A stretch of 64,000 bases of DNA from Ctena decussata. Taxonomy: Eukaryota; Mollusca; Bivalvia; Lucinida; Lucinidae. This document shows, piece by piece, positions 1-11,111 of this stretch. Below the pieces are notes generated by a model. It did not search any database, was not told the DNA's origin, and saw nothing but the letters and a program-made list of their open reading frames with translations. Location: contig OZ022506.1 in assembly GCA_963989385.1 (NCBI GenBank), forward strand, positions 8,950,841-9,014,840. The letters are read 5' to 3'. The position numbers and the translations under genes were made by a program. Numbering within the stretch: the stretch's first letter is position 1; each line of letters begins with the position of its first letter.

Positions 1-427
1 AAAATCATCGCCCGATCCGATAAGGACGCTACGCCGCCATTCGGTACATTAGAATTTACCTGTTCCAGTTTTGTAAACAAACAAAACAATTGTTAGTTAT
101 ACCCGGAATAAAAGAAATATTTCAGGATCTGTTCTATTTTCAATTTGCAGCGTGTGTCAAAAGACATACAATTGGCCTAAACAAATTACGTACGTGCAAT
201 TTGGAATATTCGCTATCGCATCCTTACCGTCTTGTAATGCTAATAGTACCATTTAAAAGTGTAGTTGTTTTTTCTGTATATATGAAGAGTACTTTAAGAT
301 CCGTTGCCTTTCCAAACTAGAAAGTGTGTCTGTAAAACACTATGCATACCCGCCCCCCACACCCCAATCCCCGCCCCCAACCACATGCGTGATAGTAAAG
401 CAAAATAGTCTGTACTGGAAAATATCT
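1..427. other. Unannotated AT-rich sequence
   Basis: I see no gene, RNA or recognisable repeat here. It contains a short C-rich patch near 350-380. A 76-codon ORF at 90-320 has no recognisable motif and looks like chance. Confidence 0.5.
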
Positions 428-860
428 CCAATCAGCTGATCAAGTTTCAAGTCCCAAGCTCAAATACAGTTTAAGATATCTTGCTGACAAGTTCAAACTG
501 CAGCAATGTTCAAAAGGCCATAACTCCAGAAGATTTTGAATAATTTGTTTGTAAGTTCATCAATTAATCTACTAATCAATTCCAATCAGATGATCAAGTT
601 TCAAATCCCTAGTTTAAATACCTTTAGGTATCTTGCTGACAAATCTAAATGCCAAAGTTTTCAAAAGGCCAAAATGCAAAAAAAAAATAATCTAAATTCG
701 TTCAAAATTTAAACACTTCAACTACTTATTATTCCTAATTAGCCGGCAAAGTTTCCAGTCCCTAGCTAAAACACTTTTTGAGATATGTTGCTGACAAGAT
801 AACTTTATAATTCTTTTTCTAAAGGGATATAACTCCAAATGGGTATAATTCGGATAAGAA
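428..860 (+). repeat. Degenerate tandem repeat, ~150 bp unit, about 3 copies
   Basis: Three successive segments starting near 430, 582 and 732 share the order CAAGTTTCAARTCCC, then ATCTTGCTGACAA, then AAAAGGCCA with TAACTCC in two of them. Spacing is about 150 bp and the units have diverged considerably. A segment rich in GAACGGACGCAC follows at 955-975. Such arrays ending in GGACGGAC-like sequence are common inside non-autonomous transposons of bivalves (general knowledge). The element ends are not visible. Confidence 0.65.
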
Positions 861-1143
861 AAAATACTGGACAGCAACTGTTTGATGAAAAATCCATATG
901 TGAAATTTCAAAATTCAATCGTGCACAGTTCTGAAGATATGGTATTCCCAACGAATGAACGGACGCACAAATGCACGCAAGCACTTGTGGAAGGACAGCT
1001 TAGATGCAATATGCCCCTACAACTTCTACGAAGTTTGGGGTATCAAATAGTTCAGTCAAGAATCCAAAAGAAAAGAAAAAATATTTAGACCAAACGTCAG
1101 TAAGCTATACAAAATCTATTAAACTGGGCTATTTTGAAAATAA

Positions 1144-1250
1144 AAGTAAAAAGTATGCAAAGACCAGGAACTGAAACAATCAAAATCCAAATCCAGCCCT
1201 CAAACCATAGTTGGAAACAACTAAGATTACAAATAATCAAGATACAGAAT
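1144..1250 (-). mobile_element. Antisense fragment of the RT-element 3' end
   Basis: This is the reverse complement of the segment near 45070-45170, the distal 3' region of the RT-type element at 44.2-45.2 kb. Shared words include GTATGCAAAGACCAGGAACT and CCCTCAAACCATAGTTGG. It lies head-to-head with the plus-strand copy that starts at 1340. I infer an independent truncated insertion or an inverted partial copy. Confidence 0.75.
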
Positions 1251-1339
1251 ATTTTGAAAGCATGTGTATTAAGGTCTGAGTAAAGCGCATATCTTTGCAG
1301 CTCTGATTACAGGTTACTGATGCAAAAAGCAATAACGGG

Positions 1340-1483
1340 TTTAAACGCATTGGCTATAACATAGATGTAATGCGACAGTCTGCATGCTTAGTGGTTAACC
1401 CAATCACGGTTGACAAATTTGCTGTCCTCTTTAATTGCACGCCGGTGGGTCGGGGTTCCGACTCTATGATAGCCCCTACATAA
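1340..1483 (+). pseudogene. C-terminal tail of a retroelement-type ORF, truncated
   Basis: An open frame of 47 codons plus stop carries KRIGYN, MRQSACLVVNPITVD, FNCTPVGR and the terminal SDSMIAPT. It matches the end of the longer copy at 44170-44582 closely. From general knowledge, this tail ends a reverse-transcriptase-bearing ORF that is highly repeated in bivalve genomes. The catalytic RT core would lie upstream and is absent here, so the copy is 5'-truncated and cannot be functional. I cannot place the clade; a Penelope-like origin is possible but unproven. Confidence 0.75.
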
Positions 1484-2195
1484 AGCTATATATTAGTTGG
1501 TTGGGGCCGGATGTTTGTCTGTTTCTTGGCCCACCGGGGTTCAATCGGTGGTCTTCTTTTGCTCCAGCGTTCCAGTGGTGCTGCTTACGGCCCAGGGATC
1601 TCCGGGTGTCTCAACACGTTTTGGCTGTCGAGTCCTCATCCTTGCTTCATCACGGTCTTTTCTTGATTTTAATTGTTGCCCGTGATGACTCTCTGATGAG
1701 TTAGGGGATCTCGATACGAACCGAGCTACTTACTAATTGTGTGCACCGCGATGGAGGGTGAGGGTGAAGGTTTGGGCCCAGTAAAACCGGTTTAACCCCC
1801 CCCCCCCCACCACCACCACCACCCCCAGTAGTTATTACTGACCGTCCCAAGGCGGTACTTTCGTTGCGGTTGCATTTGTTTTATGTTCGGTGCTGTTTAA
1901 TTTATTGTGTTCTCATTTTAACCCTTCTAATAGGTAAAAATAGTTGTTAAATGTTTTTCATATAATTTGCTTAGTCTGCTGTAACCGTTCTGTTGGTCTA
2001 AATTATTTAGTTCGGTAAAGATAGTTGAGTTGCCACTTATTTGGGAAAGAGCTGCTGACTCGGCTTATTACTTGTAATTAATTTTTTGTTGGGATGTCTT
2101 TGTCAATCTTTCCGAATGATGTTGGGGATAGGGTTTGTGATCTGATTCAGTCAGTTCCTGAAGTGTTGTTACTCTTTAAATTTGAAATAGAACTT
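1484..2195 (+). mobile_element. 3' untranslated region of the RT-type element
   Basis: This directly follows the ORF stop and is collinear with the regions after the stop at 44582 and within 60985-62735. Diagnostic words are TTGGTTGGGGCCGG, the GACCGTCCCAAGGCGGTACT box near 1840, GGGAAAGAGCTGCTGACTCGG near 2044 and TCAGTCAGTTCCTGAAGTG near 2148. A C-run followed by CAC repeats sits at 1797-1829. This region is the main dispersed landmark of the window. Confidence 0.75.
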
Positions 2196-2639
2196 ATAAG
2201 CTAGCATGTCTTATTAAAGGTCAGCTTTATACCAGAAACTTTATGGCAACTAGAGTCTGACTTTGTATTACACCAACACATAGATGAAAACATTTAAGAG
2301 CTAGATGGACCATATGGAGAAAATCTCATCGGTCCCTATTATCATATCCAGGTAAAGGAATTAGTGAAAATCGCATTTACAGGTAAAGTTAACTCCGGAT
2401 GTTTTCGGCTTTTCTCGACATGTTAGGCGGATACAGTCGCTTATCCAGATAGCGACGTGTGAAAAATTGCCCCGAGCCATTAGGCAGTAACGAGGACCAA
2501 GTTTATCATAAAGACATTTATGACTTGTGTCAACAGTAGTTAGATTCTGAATATTAGAGCAGCTATAACTTGGTGTTAATTGTTTACTTTGCGTTTCTTT
2601 TATTTATTTTTTTCCAAAATCAATTTTCCATAAGTTGTG
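2196..2639. other. No gene seen
   Basis: AT-rich sequence with no recognisable coding, RNA or repeat feature. Confidence 0.4.
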
Positions 2640-2826
2640 GGGGCCCCGGTATATTAGTAGGTTAAGCGCTGGCCTGGTGATCTATCGGTCCGGGGCTCGA
2701 GCCCTGCTGTAGGGGAAATGTTTTCAATCGGAAACGGGGTTCCAGTTCACGCAGTCTTTCATTATTCATTATCACCCATAAATCGTCCTGACATGACTAA
2801 ATACTGTTAAAAAGGACGTAAATTCG
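2640..2826 (+). mobile_element. tRNA-derived SINE
   Basis: The head at about 2640-2715 resembles a tRNA. A T-arm can form around GGGGCTCGAGCCCTG (a B-box-like GGCTCGAGCC), and GGTTAAGCGCTGG sits where the A-box/D-arm should be. The tail at about 2784-2820 reads CTGACATGACTAAATACTGT, then GGACGTAAATTC. This resembles the tail of the SINE at 36742-37009 and the conserved MESC-type 3' domain of mollusc SINEs (from memory). No target duplication is obvious, which suggests an old copy. Confidence 0.7.
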
Positions 2827-3005
2827 GTAGTAATCCATCCGTTTCTCATTTGAAAAATAGAAATAAACTTAAAGAAGTCAAACACATTAAAAAAAAATAG
2901 AAGTGTTCGAAAGTAAGCATCGGTTTAAAATCTAAGCATTTAATGCAAATTAATGGTGAACGATTTACTTGACTACAAATAAGATCTCTAACACTTAATA
3001 ACATG

Positions 3006-3196
3006 TGAATCGCGACAGACAAAACCAATGAAGTAGGAAGACTAAGATCAGCCTGGGTATCCGTCCCTTCTGGGCAGAGTCTTTGCTGGCTGGTGGCATG
3101 GAGGTAGCTTAGACCGTTAACTACATTTTAAACGCACAGCGTAAACTCTGGTTAGACTGGGCGGATGCCCAGGCTGACGTTATTTTCGCGTGTCAC
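3006..3196. mobile_element. Family G fold-back MITE, degraded copy
   Basis: It starts TGAATCGCGACAGAC and ends CGCGTGTCAC, decayed forms of the GAGCCGCGACACGA terminus and its inverse. Internal landmarks of the family are present: AGATCAGCCTGGG, GCATGGAGGTAGCTTAGACC and ACTGGGCGGATGCCCAGGCTGA. It is shorter than the ~235 bp full copies and its terminal nucleotides have decayed. Confidence 0.8.
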
Positions 3197-3272
3197 AAAT
3201 GAGTTGGTTCAAACAGATCAGAAGATAGATGAATAAACATGCAAATATAATTGAGTAGTGTCAATACTGTTT

Positions 3273-3279
3273 TGTGTGC

Positions 3280-3310
<31 letters not shown>

Positions 3311-3328
3311 ATAAAGAGAGAGAGAGAG
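3273..3328. repeat. (TG)n followed by (GA)n microsatellite
   Basis: About 19 TG dinucleotides run into ATAAAGAGAGAGAGAGAGA. Confidence 0.95.
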
Positions 3329-3329
3329 A

Positions 3330-4639
3330 TGGCAAACTTCATACGCATGAAAATTGCTTGAGTGGAGATTAAACTTTTAGTTGACATCATTTAAACAAAT
3401 CCATCCCACGAAGGACTTAAAAAGAACAAACATGCGTTAACGGTACACCTTAGGCGCGGTTTAATCAGCATCTGCAACTACTGTTTGGACCAAAATTTTG
3501 AAATATCCCAGTTAAATCTTTTTGAGTCATGAATTATTTTAACAAAATAAATAAATGAAATAAGATCCATCAGATAACCGCACACAAGAGAATATCGTTT
3601 TAAAGTATATAGAGTATATAGTTAGGAAACAAATAAATTAAGTATTACTGGCAGACTTAACAATTTAATTCACAAAAACCAAATATCTAATAACAAAAAG
3701 TAGCACGTAATGATCACAGATGTCAATTTCACACTTAAATGGTTGAGCAAATATTGAGTAACTACAATTATATCGTAACACTTTATCTGGGCACACTAAG
3801 ATGTTTGTTTTTATAGCAATTAAATCCTTTATTTACTGCTAAAGACATTTTTATGACATCATTGTTTTAAAAGTCAAACAAGCAAACGGTATAGTTGTTC
3901 TTACTTTACTCAATCCATTGAGTGAAATAAAAAAAAAATACTTTACTGTTTGAAAAAGAAATGTTCAGTTAGTTAATCAGAGCTAGGAACATTCAATTAA
4001 TTAACATAAAAATCTCTAAATCAAACATGCAATGTACAATTTCATATATCATGCATTTGCTAATCTCAGTCAGATTCACTCATAAATATAGCCCGGAGCA
4101 ATCGGCTCAATACCTCATTCTTCGTGACACTTCGTTACCTGGACGGAAAATTCCGAGTTATCACGACCAGGAAAATGATTAAATACCTTGTATAGAAATG
4201 ATAAAAACAGACTATTTTGCTTTTATTATTTCAAAATAAAAATTATACCATTAGAAAGGACGAATATTTTTCTATATGAAACTATTTGCACACGCTTTCT
4301 ATGGTTTTCTCATTTTGAAGAAATAAGTGCGAAAGGGCCTCACAACACCTTAATATTTTCCGTTTTACTATATATTTATTACATTTAGATGGTGCCTCTA
4401 CTTTTTCTAAAAACAGACTATTTTCCTTTTAACGTAAAAGTGTGTAACTTACATCATTATAAAGCTTAGATGACAAGCAATTCAGAACCGTTTGCACAGG
4501 ACTAATTACTATAAAACTAATCACGATATTCAAATTAAAACACCGTCTTCCATTGACCCCCAATGTAAATTTTTGCGTATACCTGGCCGTTGGTGACGCT
4601 ATTTTCTCCATATGTCAAAACAACGTTATATGTTGAGGA
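3330..4639. other. No gene seen
   Basis: AT-rich DNA. ORFs of 60-66 codons at 4188-4388 and 4429-4611 have no motif, no match to one another and no supporting context. Confidence 0.4.
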
Positions 4640-4800
4640 ATTCTAACCGCCCAGCTCTTCCCCAGACAGATGGTCATATAGCTACCTTAACTGAAAAATA
4701 GTAACATATATGTTTTACCTCTTTCATATTTTGAATTACAAAACAAAACATAAAGCAAGAAAAACAGCTCTACAGGCGACCTTTACGACCCTTTCTAACA
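4640..4800 (-). mobile_element. Fragment of RT-element 3' region
   Basis: CCCAGCTCTTCCCCAGACAG, GGTCATATAGCTACC and AAAACAAAACATAAAGCAAG correspond to the antisense 3' region seen at 9470-9540 and 35330-35500. The fragment is truncated on both sides and diverged. Confidence 0.55.
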
Positions 4801-5084
4801 GTATTTTAGTCAATTACAGCCGATAAACCGGTAATTATGAAAGCCTGTGTGCAATGAATAAAATCTTAAAGAGATCCTTCAAAAGCAGAGTACACATTCA
4901 AAAGAAGGAACATGGGCCATACCTTTTTGCTGATGAAAACAAATCCGCAGTCACTAGCGTAATTTAAATCCGGTACCCATAGCTCAGCAGACCAGAACGT
5001 ACCCCAGCGAACTAACGGGGCTTCAAGACATAAAGAGTCCGTTATGTATAAATAGATTGATACTGTCAGTTCAAAACGGTATTT

Positions 5085-5317
5085 GAGCCGCGAAACGAAA
5101 AAAACATCAATGTGGTTGTGCGCCCAGCGCAGACTCAGATCAACCTGGGCATCCGCCAAGTCTGATCAGAGACTTCGTTGTCCGCATGGAGGTAGCTTGG
5201 TCCCTTAGCTACCCTTTAAGCGCTAAGCAAAGAGTCTGATCAGACTGGGTGGATGCCCAGGCTGACCTGAGTCTGCACTGGGCACACCACTTTGTAAGTT
5301 TTCTTGTGTCGCGGCTC
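5085..5317. mobile_element. Family G fold-back MITE with 4 bp target duplication
   Basis: The ends are GAGCCGCGAAACG and TTGTGTCGCGGCTC, flanked by ATTT at 5081-5084 and again at 5318-5321. The two halves are long imperfect inverted repeats (CGCCCAGCGCAGACTCAGAT on the left, its near reverse complement on the right) around a centre containing GGTAGCTTGG. It has no coding capacity. An overlapping 97-codon minus ORF (4866-5159) is only a read-through of the palindrome. Confidence 0.9.
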
Positions 5318-5321
5318 ATTT

Positions 5322-5989
5322 GTAGAATGCATATATGGCAACTACGCAGGTCTGTTGTCGCCAATGTGTAATGCTGTCTGTATGTTCTCAGGCCTCCTTG
5401 GATAGCGATTATCCCAAATGGTTTTCATTTAGATGGACGTGTATAAATAATGTTCTGAATCAGACTGATTGAAAACAGTGCAGCTTCTCAGCCGCAGTCT
5501 GATCTCTGTCTCCAGTTTAAATTCACATTTTGCTCCTACAATAGTTGGGGTCCTTACGCTAGATAATCTTCTTATGAGATTAAGAGCTACTCGTAGATAA
5601 CATTTGCAATCTCCGCAATATAGCACTGGATTTGCGTTTTAATCTAACCAGACCAGTGCAGTTTTGTCTATGTAATATAGGTAGTCAAGGTCAATTTAGG
5701 CCATTGTGCGATGCAACTGTCTATCAAACACCTTGCGTGACAATGCGTAATGACATCCAGATTGGATAGGCAGTCATATATAGAACGCGAATGGAACTAA
5801 CGTCATCAGACTGGCATTTCCTGATGGAATAATGTTGACATTTGCTATTATTTCTGTTTCACAAACGAGGTGGCAATAAGAAGTTATGCAAATTTCAAAG
5901 CTGCATCCGAACACGTCAAAATCACCCGCGACTATATAAGCGCCACGTGGCTTGCCAGTTTTCGCAAGTGACGTGTTTTACAGCCAACC
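5322..5989. other. No gene seen
   Basis: A 65-codon minus ORF (5429-5626) and a 97-codon plus ORF (5842-6135) lack recognisable motifs. The second runs into the tandem array that follows. Confidence 0.4.
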
Positions 5990-7179
5990 CAATAAGCATG
6001 ATAAATGATTACAGGAGTACTACCAAGATTGTTCAAATTATAGCCTTGCGTTTTACCTTAACCTTTTTTACGGCAAGGTCAAATTTGCTTTCTGGTGCTT
6101 TTATATGGAAAATGCTAAAACATTATATTTCATAGGGATTGTTGAAGATTTTGGCCTAAACATTGGTATATACAGTCATCTTAATGTGTACATGAAGATG
6201 TATAAGTAGAAGAGGTCAATGTCTTTCTTTGACCTTTGACAGTGGTCTCTCATAGTTTGATAAATTTCAAACATTTTCTCTAAAAACACTTGGCTAATTG
6301 TAACCAAATTCATATAGAGCCTCCAAGGGTTGAGGGAATGAAATTTTGTTCAAACGGACCAGGTCACATGACCAACATGGCTGCCATGCCCATATATGGT
6401 AAAAAAAACCTAAAAAAAATCATTTTCTCCAGAACCAACTGAATGATGGCCTTGAAACTTGATATATAGCATCGACTATTCTAGTGCTACCAAGAATGTT
6501 GAAATGATGACCTTGGGTTTACCTTGACCTTTTCATGGCAAGTTCAAATATGGGAAAATGCTAGAACATATGATTTCATGTGAATAGTTGAAGTTTTGTC
6601 CTAAATATTAGTATATATAGTCGTCTTAATGGAAACATGAAGATTTTTGATAACAAGAGGTCAGGGTCAACCTCTTTGACCTTAGACCCATTTCTCATAT
6701 TTTGACAATTTCAAACATCTCCACAAAAGCCACTTTGCCAATTGTAACCAAATTTTATATACAGCCTCCAGGAGTTAAGGAAACGAAAATTTGTTCAAAC
6801 GGTCCATGTCACATGACCACATGACCACCAGGCCCATATATGGCAAAAAACTTTAAAAATCTTATGAAGAAGAACCAACTTACCGATAGACTTGAAACTT
6901 GGTATGTAGCATCAACTACTCCAGTACTACCAAGACTGTTCAATAATGACCTTGGGCTGACCTTGACTTTTTTAACAGCATGGTCAAATCTGGGAAATGC
7001 TAGAACATAAGATTTCATGGAAAGTTTTGCAGATTCTGGCCTAAAAATTGGTACGTACGTTTGTCTTAATGAGAACAGGACGATTTGTGAGTAATATTTT
7101 GACAATTTCATACAGATCCTGAAAAGCCACTAGCCAATTACTCAGGTGAGCGATTCAGCGCCTTATATGGCCCTCTTGC
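5990..7179 (+). repeat. Tandem array of ~440-467 bp units, ~2.5 copies
   Basis: The landmark CTACCAAG occurs at 6020, 6487 and 6927. Each unit carries a run such as GACCTTGGGTTTACCTTGAC, a GGTCACATGACC-like stretch and CCCATATATGG. The array ends with CTCAGGTGAGCGATTCAGCG, then CCTTATATGGCCCTCTTG, a hairpin-like terminus I recognise as widespread in bivalve non-autonomous (possibly Helitron-type) elements. The 100-codon minus ORF at 6809-7111 falls inside the array and is not a gene. Confidence 0.75.
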
Positions 7180-7309
7180 TTTTTCTTTTTTGACTCAAAA
7201 TCAGTAATCAGCAAATTTAACAGCACAAAAATCAGGGGTTAATAATCTCAGTATTTAAAAGCGTTTGCTGGTTTGATCCTTTGATGTATTAGACGTCAGC
7301 TGCACGGAC

Positions 7310-7570
7310 CGAAGAACCCGTATAATAATGAACCGCAACATAATCCAGGGCGAGGCTCGCGTGTATGTTAAACCGGTTTCTGCTCCCTAACCAGTTATTT
7401 ATTATTGACATTTCCAGAAGGGTCATTCTGTTGTGGTTGATTATTGATTGTTTTAATTCTAAAGGTCTAAAATTTTGGGTGCAAGAAAATTGAATAACTT
7501 AAGGCGAGTGTTACGTGGGTGGAAAACCGGTTAAAGTCCTCAGTTAGTTATTACCAACCGTTCGAAGGCG
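7310..7570 (+). mobile_element. Fragments of RT-element 3' region
   Basis: Two short stretches, near 7370-7440 and 7500-7570, resemble the box seen elsewhere as GGCCGTTCCAAGGCGGTA (here TTACCAACCGTTCGAAGGCGG), preceded by AAACCGGTT. They are partial and diverged. The second runs directly into the family T MITE, which appears to have inserted next to it. Confidence 0.55.
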
Positions 7571-7789
7571 GTAGGGTATAGTCTGACAACTTCGGACAGC
7601 GGGTAAATTCAGACACACCATTGCAAACAGTGAAAATTCAGATGAGACGGCTTATTATGAGCCGTCTCATCAGGATTTTCACTGTTTGCAAAGTTATTTT
7701 TGTTTTAATTCCAAACAACTGACATTTAAAGGAAACAATGTCACTTTCCGAATTTACCTGCTGTCCGAAGTTACCCGACTGTACCCTAC
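7571..7789. mobile_element. Family T MITE (GGGTA termini), likely TA target
   Basis: The termini read TAGGGTATAGTCTGACAAC and the inverse of ACCCGACTGTACCCTA. Subterminal CGGACAGCGGGTAAATTC is answered by GAATTTACCTGCTGTCCG. A strong hairpin occupies the centre (7621-7691). Reading TA at each outer edge as the target duplication gives an element from GGGTA to TACCC, as in Tc1/mariner-type MITEs. A second copy lies at 8852-9049. Confidence 0.85.
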
Positions 7790-7810
7790 TTATGGTGTGG
7801 TTTATTACTT

Positions 7811-8046
7811 GAGCCGCGCCACGACAAAACCAACAATGTGGTTGTGCGCCCAGCGCAGACTCAGATCAGTCTGGGCATCTGCCCACTTTCATCAGACTCT
7901 GTGTAAAGTGGTCAAAGGGTAACTAAGGGTCTAAGCTACCTCCATGCGGACAGCGAAGACTCTGATCAGACTGGGCGGATGCCCAGGCTGATCTGAGTCT
8001 GCGCTGGGCGCACAACCACATTGTTGGTTTTGTCGTGTCGCGGCTC
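7811..8046. mobile_element. Family G fold-back MITE with ACTT target duplication
   Basis: A near-complete 236 bp copy. The ends are GAGCCGCGCCACGACAAAAC and GTCGTGTCGCGGCTC, with ACTT at both 7807-7810 and 8047-8050. The inverted arms are about 75 bp each, so the whole element can fold into one hairpin around TCTAAGCTACCTCCATGCGG. Confidence 0.93.
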
Positions 8047-8050
8047 ACTT

Positions 8051-8851
8051 TTATTCTTAGTCAGATTTCCATAAGTCTTTGACTATCGTACATTATTTAG
8101 AATAGCCTCGCAGCCATTTGCCTTCACAGCCATTGGCATTTTTATTTGTCTTTACTTGCCTTGTTTAACTTGATGTACCGTCTTTATTATTTGATTTCTT
8201 CTTTTTTACTTTTTTCATTCGTTGTTTAAGGCAGCATGCGCTACACAAAAATGTCGGTTCCTGAATTTTGCCTGTTTATTTACTTAACGATGAGATACAC
8301 TTGGTACGTTTAAGGAAACAATATCATTTTTTGTACAGAAAGTATACATTAGCTGGCTTGCAACTGCTTAATTCTCCCCTGTTTATTTTGCACTACATAT
8401 AATAACCCTTTATAGAACTGAAGGAGCATTCCATCGACCAAAAGCATTAATCTCACAAAGCATCGTCTGTAATTGCATGTAGTTGAAATCATCCTTGAAG
8501 TGTTGTATAATGCTGGAATCGATTCTTGAAACAATGCCAACTTTGTCAGACCTTACAGATACGGCTTCAGACTTTATTCGCTTCGTGGATAAAATGAAAA
8601 GATTTTGATAAAGCTTTCAGGAGATTTTCACGAAGCTCATCACTATCTGACAGCTGTTGATGACTACTTGACACAGAGTTTAATTGGATTGGTATAAAAT
8701 AGTATTCTTATTGCAACATGTTCGCTTTTCCATAACGAAGCCTTTAAAAAACTGACGCAGCATTATTTATCGTTTACGAATGCAAAACTAGGAAAGCTCG
8801 GCGTAGCAAACATCGTTACTAGCGTGTACAACTGTGCAGCCGCCACAATGC
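8051..8851. other. No gene seen
   Basis: No repeat or coding signature recognised. The 63-codon minus ORF at 8349-8540 has no supporting evidence. Confidence 0.4.
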
Positions 8852-9049
8852 TTGGGTAGAGTCCGGGTAACTTCGGACAGCGGGTAAATTCGGACATACC
8901 ATTGCAAACAGTGAAAATCCAGCTGAGACCGTCTCATCAGGATTTTCACTGTTTGTCGAGTTTTGTTTTAATTCCAAACTGACATATCAAGGAACCAATG
9001 TCACTGTCCAAATTTATCTGCTGTCTGAATTTTGCCGACTTTACCCTAC
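8852..9049. mobile_element. Family T MITE, second copy
   Basis: It has the same architecture as the 7571 copy: GGGTAGAGTCCGGGTAACTT at the left, ACTTTACCCTA at the right, and an inner hairpin at 8902-8955 between GCAAACAGTGAAAATCC and GGATTTTCACTGTTTG. The hairpin loop is shorter and the left terminus has mutated. Confidence 0.85.
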
Positions 9050-9289
9050 AGTTTTTCTGTTAAAGATAGCATGTGTTTAAACATACAAAACGTAAACAAT
9101 GTTGTCTGTTAATGAAACACATCCCGACAGTCAAAGTTAGAACCAACGAAACTTATTTGCATTTTCATTAGTATGAACAAGTGTTGTACCCTATACCTTG
9201 TATCACCTTATATTAGCATATGTTGGGATAAGTTTCAAAAACCATATCTATTTGGTTATGAGACAGGGTTACCCCTTCAAAATTATCCC

Positions 9290-9821
9290 CGATCACAGAT
9301 CCGTCTGAGACAAATTGCTTCGAATGGGTTAAGTAAAGTAAACAGGCAGTGATCAGGAATTATTACAATACAATTAGACATCCCACTCTCAAACCAAATA
9401 GAAAAAGAAGCACACACGCCTCAAAAGACAAACGTTTGCGAAATGCACGCACGGTATACCGAATGAGCAGCTCTTTCTCAAACAGGTGGTCATTCGGCTA
9501 CCTCAATTAAAAACAGATCCAAAGCCTCTACCTCTGCTACTGCGGTGATTCGAAAAATTCGCAAGTAGTTAGTTGTTTGGTCCGCACGAAGGTATCCAAA
9601 GCCATGAATGAATTATCACAGGAAACATACAGATCACGGATAAGACCTATGATAAATCAGAGAGAAGGACTCAACAGAAACAACATATTGGGCACCTTGA
9701 GATCACTGGGTTGTCAAATATCACTGGAATGCCGGAACAAAAGAACACCATCTACTTATCCTCGAATAAAGAAGCAACAGACAGGGCAGGCTCCTGTCCC
9801 AACCAACTAAACTAAATAGCT
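9290..9821 (-). mobile_element. RT-element 3' region, minus strand
   Basis: This follows, in minus orientation, the ORF tail whose stop is at 9822-9824. It contains GGGACAGGAGCCTGCCCTG (reverse complement) next to the stop and the GAGCAGCTCTTTCTCAAACA block near 9463. The distal limit is uncertain. Confidence 0.6.
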
Positions 9822-9985
9822 TTATGTTAGGCCCATCACTGAATCTGATGCACAATAAACCGGCGTGCAATTGAAGAAGGAAGCAACGTTACCAACCATG
9901 ACTGAGCTAACCACTAAACAAACAGACTGCAGCATAACATTTTTGTTGTATGCAATACGTTTGTAGCGTATGATATTTTTCTGAA
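9822..9985 (-). pseudogene. C-terminal tail of the RT-type ORF, decayed
   Basis: On the minus strand an open frame reads IIRYKRIAYNKNVMLQSVCL, then FNCTPVYCASDSVM and a TAA stop at 9824-9822. It is homologous to the tails at 1340-1483 and 44170-44582 but carries many substitutions: the conserved MRQSACLVVNPITVD has become MLQSVCLVVSSVMVG. An indel lies just upstream. No RT core is present. It is a dead 5'-truncated copy. Confidence 0.7.
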
Positions 9986-10370
9986 CTGATCAGAAATATC
10001 AGCCCTACCTACATTTTATTTTCATTTATAGATTAAACTACCAAACAATTTTGGTTCCGATTGCCCCTGTTACAAAAGAGGTTTTAATTCGACCTTGAAT
10101 TTAGAAATACAGTAATTCATAGTGTCAGTGATAGATGTTTGAAAATAAAAAATCTTTCGAAGCTGAATGAATGTGATGAAGCTAAAACCGATAATATAGC
10201 AAAATTTCATTTGATTGATTGACACATACCAGATCATTATAGAGATAAGAAAATCATCGTTCTATTGCCGAATTCATACGATATTGGCTGCGTTTTTGTG
10301 CAGGCAGCCTACACTTGGTGACTGGCATCCATGTTATAGAATTGATCGTAAGGAAGAAGTACTCGTAACT

Positions 10371-10411
10371 GATCGCACAGCCACTTTGTTAGTTTTCTCG
10401 TGACGCGGCTC
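10371..10411. mobile_element. Terminal fragment of a family G MITE
   Basis: Only the right end remains: CACAGCCACTTTGTTAGTTT, then TCTCGTGACGCGGCTC. The rest of the element is missing. It shows that truncated copies of the family persist. Confidence 0.7.
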
Positions 10412-10539
10412 AAATACTTAGCCTAAGTAAAAGTATCCCGTGTTCAGAATTTGAAATTTGAAAAAAAATATAGATGATTATTTTAGTCAGTAATTTAGAA
10501 ATAAATGTTGATCAATTTAAAACGAAAGCGAAAAAGGTT

Positions 10540-10562
10540 TTTTTTTTTTTTTTTTTTTTTTT
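10540..10562. repeat. Poly-T tract
   Basis: An uninterrupted run of 23 T, possibly the reverse complement of a retroelement poly-A tail. Confidence 0.9.
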
Positions 10563-10692
10563 AATTAAATTGAGGTATTACAAAATTACGAAGGCTGGCG
10601 TATCACAAGGGTCATTGAAAAAGGCATATGACGAAATTCACATTAAATGTTTTAAATTGATAATCACAGATATGAAATAAGTGCCAAATCAC

Positions 10693-11111
10693 TTAATATC
10701 GTGTATGCTCTTCTTGACTGTAATGAGCCGCCCTGATCCTCTGGCGCATACTGTTAACATAACGTCTGATGCCTTCAGGGGCAGCAATAGATTGCGTTTT
10801 GCAAGTCATGAAGAGCTGTCTTGTTCTGCCGGTGCAGTTGCCTGTCAATTCATCCAGGATATGCTCAACTGAGTATAAATTAGAGTTATTGGCCGGCCAT
10901 GGAAAAACGTTTTAGTTATGACATTGCAGAAATTGTTGAATTAACCTGGCAATATGAGTGTTATCTTGCTGAATGTGATCTGCTAGGTTTGTCTTTGAAT
11001 GAACAATCCGGCTTCGGGTGCTAGAATCTGATTAATATACGCCTCGGCATTCACACTGTCATTCGCTACAACAAGACATGTCTTCAAATCACGCATTATA
11101 CCGCCCCATAT
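10693..11111 (-). pseudogene. Tc1/mariner-type transposase, C-terminal part, decayed
   Basis: The minus strand encodes IWGGIMRDLKTCLVV, then IQQDNTHIARLIQQFLQ, NVFPWPANNSNLYSVEHILDE and a C-terminus INSMRQR-like (VNSMRQRIRA) ending HTRY and TAA. These match the DDE catalytic core of Tc1-like transposases, including QDN and the SPIEH-type glutamate. The D-to-E distance is 32 residues rather than 34 because two residues are missing after QDN. An in-frame TAA interrupts the frame just before NVFPWP, and the frame is also disrupted upstream. The 5' half continues beyond an insertion, at 11597-12050. The host element is dead. Confidence 0.85.

Noticed and set aside
5990..7179. Coding gene in the 6 kb array (ORFs of 97-100 codons)
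   Set aside because: The ORFs fall inside diverged tandem repeat units and are not conserved between units.
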